Part shown: in pieces, positions 6,357 through 8,317 of the stretch
How positions within the stretch are numbered: position 1 is the first letter of the stretch
Layout: each line of letters opens with the position of its first letter
Assembly: GCA_002839535.1 (NCBI GenBank)
Contig: PGYF01000047.1
Location: forward strand, 1-8,317
Reading direction: 5' to 3'
Source of the DNA: Nitrospira bacterium HGW-Nitrospira-1
GTDB lineage: Bacteria > Nitrospirota > Thermodesulfovibrionia > Thermodesulfovibrionales > UBA6898
Length of the DNA: 8,317 nt
Program-made: the position numbers and the translations under genes
The notes under the pieces: model-generated
What the model was told of the DNA's origin: nothing
The model's input: only the letters and a program-made list of their open reading frames with translations
The model's database searches: none

Positions 6357-8311
6357 ACAAGGTTGTCAACAACAGAGGGATCTGCAAGGGTTGAAGTATC
6401 GCCAAGGTCTTCTATCTGGCCATGCGCTATTTTTCTAAGAATTCTTCTCATTATCTTGCCGCTTCTTGTCTTGGGCAGGCCCGGGGCAAATTGTAATTTA
6501 TCAGGGGTCGCGATCGGCCCGATGACTGTCCTTATGTGGCCGACGAGTATCTTCTTAAGCTCGTCAGATGGCTCTCTGCCATCCTTTAATGTAACATAGA
6601 CATATATCCCCTCTCCCTTTATCTCATGCGGGAACCCAACAACCGCAGCCTCTGCAACCGCCTCGTGGCTGACAAGCGCCGACTCAACCTCTGCAGTTCC
6701 AAGCCTATGGCCGGAGATATTTATAACATCATCTATTCTGCCCATCAGCCAGTAATCGCCGGCCTCATCAACCCGAGCCCCGTCTCCGGTTAAATATCTG
6801 CCTTTAAACCGTGAGAAGTATACCTCTTTAATCCTTTTGTTTTCAGAGTCTCCGTAAGTGCCCCTTATCATTCCAGGCCATGGCTTTTCAATTACAAGGT
6901 AACCGCCCTCATTCACTCCTGCCGGTGAGCCGTCCTCTTTTAAGACTTTTGGAACAACACCGGGAAACGGCCTGTTTGCAGAGCCGGGTTTTAACGTCAT
7001 TGCGCCGGGCAGGGGCGTTATAAGAATGCCTCCGGTCTCTGTCTGCCACCATGTATCAACAATCGGGAGCTTTTCATGACCAATATTAACGTAATACCAC
7101 ATCCAGGCCTCAGGATTTATCGGCTCTCCAACAGTCCCAAGCACCCTCAAAGATGAAAGGTCATGATTTTTCACCCAGCTTTCGCCTTCTTTCATCAATG
7201 CCCTTATCGCAGTCGGAGCAGTATAGAAGATATTGACCTTATGTTTGTCAACTATATCCCAGAACCTGCCGGGATTCGGATATGTCGGAATCCCCTCAAA
7301 CATAAGGCTTGTAGCGCCGTTGCTCAACGGCCCATAGACAATATAGCTGTGTCCTGTGACCCATCCGATGTCTGCCGTGCAGAAGTGAATATCTTCGTCA
7401 TGATAATCAAATATCCACCTGAATGTGAGGTTTGTGAAAAGCATGTATCCTGCTGTTGTATGAAGAACGCCTTTGGGCTTTCCTGTGGAGCCTGATGTGT
7501 AAAGTATAAAGAGCGGGTCTTCGGAGTCCATTTTCTCAGGTTCGCAATAATTCGCAATATCAGCGGCATTAATTTCATCATACCACCAGAGGTCTCTTGC
7601 GGGCTCCATATCAACATTGCCGTCTGTCCTTCTTACCACTATCATCTTTTCAACAGTAGGGCATTCATGTAAGGCCTCGTCGGCGTTTGCCTTCAGAGGA
7701 ACGAATCTTCCGCCCCTTGCGCCCTTGTCCGATGTAATAATAATTTTTGCCTTACAGTCCTGAATCCTGTCCTTAAGGGCTTGCGCGCTGAAACCGCCAA
7801 AGACAATGCAGTGTATCGCGCCAATCCTCGCGCACGCAAGCATGGAAATCGCAAGTTCCGGAATCATCGGAAGATAGATGATAACCCTGTCTCCCTTAGT
7901 CACACCATGCTTTTTCAAGACATTTGCAAACCTGTTTACCTCGTAATAAAGCTGCTGATATGTGTATGTTTTATAGCTTCCGTCATCAGCTTCCCATATT
8001 ATTGCTGCCTTGTTGCGGGTCGGCGTGTTGATGAATCTGTCCAGACAGTTATAGGAGGCGTTTAATTTCCCGCCCTGAAACCACTTTATCTCAGGTTTTT
8101 CAAAGCTCCATTCAAGAACCTTATCCCACTTTTTATACCATGAAAGATTTTCCCAGGCCATCTCCGCCCAGAACCCATCGGGGTCATCTATAGACCTCTT
8201 ATAGATCTTTTCATATTCAGCCATGCTCTTTATATGAGCCCTTTCGCTGAACTCCTTTGACGGCGGAAATGTCCTGTTCTCCGCCATCAGCACTTCGATC
8301 TCTTTTGACAT
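6341..8311 (-). CDS. acs: Acetyl-CoA synthetase, AMP-forming
   Basis: This cytoplasmic enzyme activates acetate with ATP to acetyl-AMP, then forms acetyl-CoA. The 656-residue protein is full length for bacterial Acs. The N-terminal family segment includes WFQGGKLNASYNCLDR (77-92). The large adenylating domain has the P-loop YTSGSTGKPKG (271-281), GWVTGHSYIVYGPL (316-329), TVGEPINPEAW (393-403) and DTWWQTETGG (419-428). The acetate-pocket residues known from Salmonella Acs appear kept: V318, T319, V394 and W422, the tryptophan that limits the pocket to short acids. YLTGD is at 507-511 and the hinge GRIDDVINISGHRLGTAEVE at 524-543. The C-terminal motif PKTRSGKIMRR carries catalytic K619, the lysine that Pat-type acetylases modify in known Acs proteins. 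It has higher G+C than the left end of the window (7261-7320 has 32 in 60). The ATG at 8311 lies six bases from the window end, so leader and promoter are unseen. Propionate activation is a less likely alternative. Confidence 0.97.
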   Translation of the reverse strand: MSKEIEVLMAENRTFPPSKEFSERAHIKSMAEYEKIYKRSIDDPDGFWAEMAWENLSWYKKWDKVLEWSFEKPEIKWFQGGKLNASYNCLDRFINTPTRNKAAIIWEADDGSYKTYTYQQLYYEVNRFANVLKKHGVTKGDRVIIYLPMIPELAISMLACARIGAIHCIVFGGFSAQALKDRIQDCKAKIIITSDKGARGGRFVPLKANADEALHECPTVEKMIVVRRTDGNVDMEPARDLWWYDEINAADIANYCEPEKMDSEDPLFILYTSGSTGKPKGVLHTTAGYMLFTNLTFRWIFDYHDEDIHFCTADIGWVTGHSYIVYGPLSNGATSLMFEGIPTYPNPGRFWDIVDKHKVNIFYTAPTAIRALMKEGESWVKNHDLSSLRVLGTVGEPINPEAWMWYYVNIGHEKLPIVDTWWQTETGGILITPLPGAMTLKPGSANRPFPGVVPKVLKEDGSPAGVNEGGYLVIEKPWPGMIRGTYGDSENKRIKEVYFSRFKGRYLTGDGARVDEAGDYWLMGRIDDVINISGHRLGTAEVESALVSHEAVAEAAVVGFPHEIKGEGIYVYVTLKDGREPSDELKKILVGHIRTVIGPIATPDKLQFAPGLPKTRSGKIMRRILRKIAHGQIEDLGDTSTLADPSVVDNLVKGRL

Positions 8312-8317
8312 AATTTT

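Noticed and set aside
6363..8065. Plus-strand ORFs (78, 110 and 94 residues) and a second minus-strand frame of 97 residues within acs
   Set aside because: acs motifs run unbroken through the whole stretch in the correct frame; these are shadow frames.

Overview
The window looks like bacterial chromosome from a moderately AT-rich, diderm-type lineage. It holds four intact housekeeping genes and one damaged, very AT-rich gene remnant. The SecA with a C-terminal zinc knuckle, the mtaB-miaB pair, the AMP-forming acetyl-CoA synthetase and a C/G-tract palindromic intergenic repeat together suggest a sediment or groundwater lineage such as Nitrospirota or the former Deltaproteobacteria. That placement is inference; there is no rRNA or marker tree here to confirm it.

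Layout, left to right. (1) 25-762 (+) is an AT-rich ORF whose sequence resembles the C-terminal half of a CCA-adding tRNA nucleotidyltransferase. The catalytic head is missing and an in-frame stop lies just upstream, so it is probably a truncated remnant. (2) 763-921 is a convergent gap with only short repeats. (3) 922-3464 (-) is a two-gene operon, miaB then mtaB, with a 4-bp stop/start overlap; both encode methylthiotransferases acting on A37 of tRNA. (4) 3465-3572 is a short AT-rich divergent promoter region with no Shine-Dalgarno motif before either start. (5) 3573-6185 (+) is a full-length secA. (6) 6186-6340 is a convergent gap filled by a nested ~118-bp imperfect palindrome and terminator-like hairpins. 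(7) 6341-8311 (-) is a full-length acs; its start codon lies six bases from the window end, so its promoter is not visible.

The genes do not form one pathway. Two modify tRNA next to the anticodon, the left-hand remnant also belongs to a tRNA-processing family, secA powers protein export and acs feeds acetate into acetyl-CoA. I found no phage, CRISPR, toxin-antitoxin, defence or biosynthetic system, and nothing that supports a previously undescribed system. The items most worth a second look are the truncated CCA-enzyme-like gene and the nested palindrome between secA and acs.
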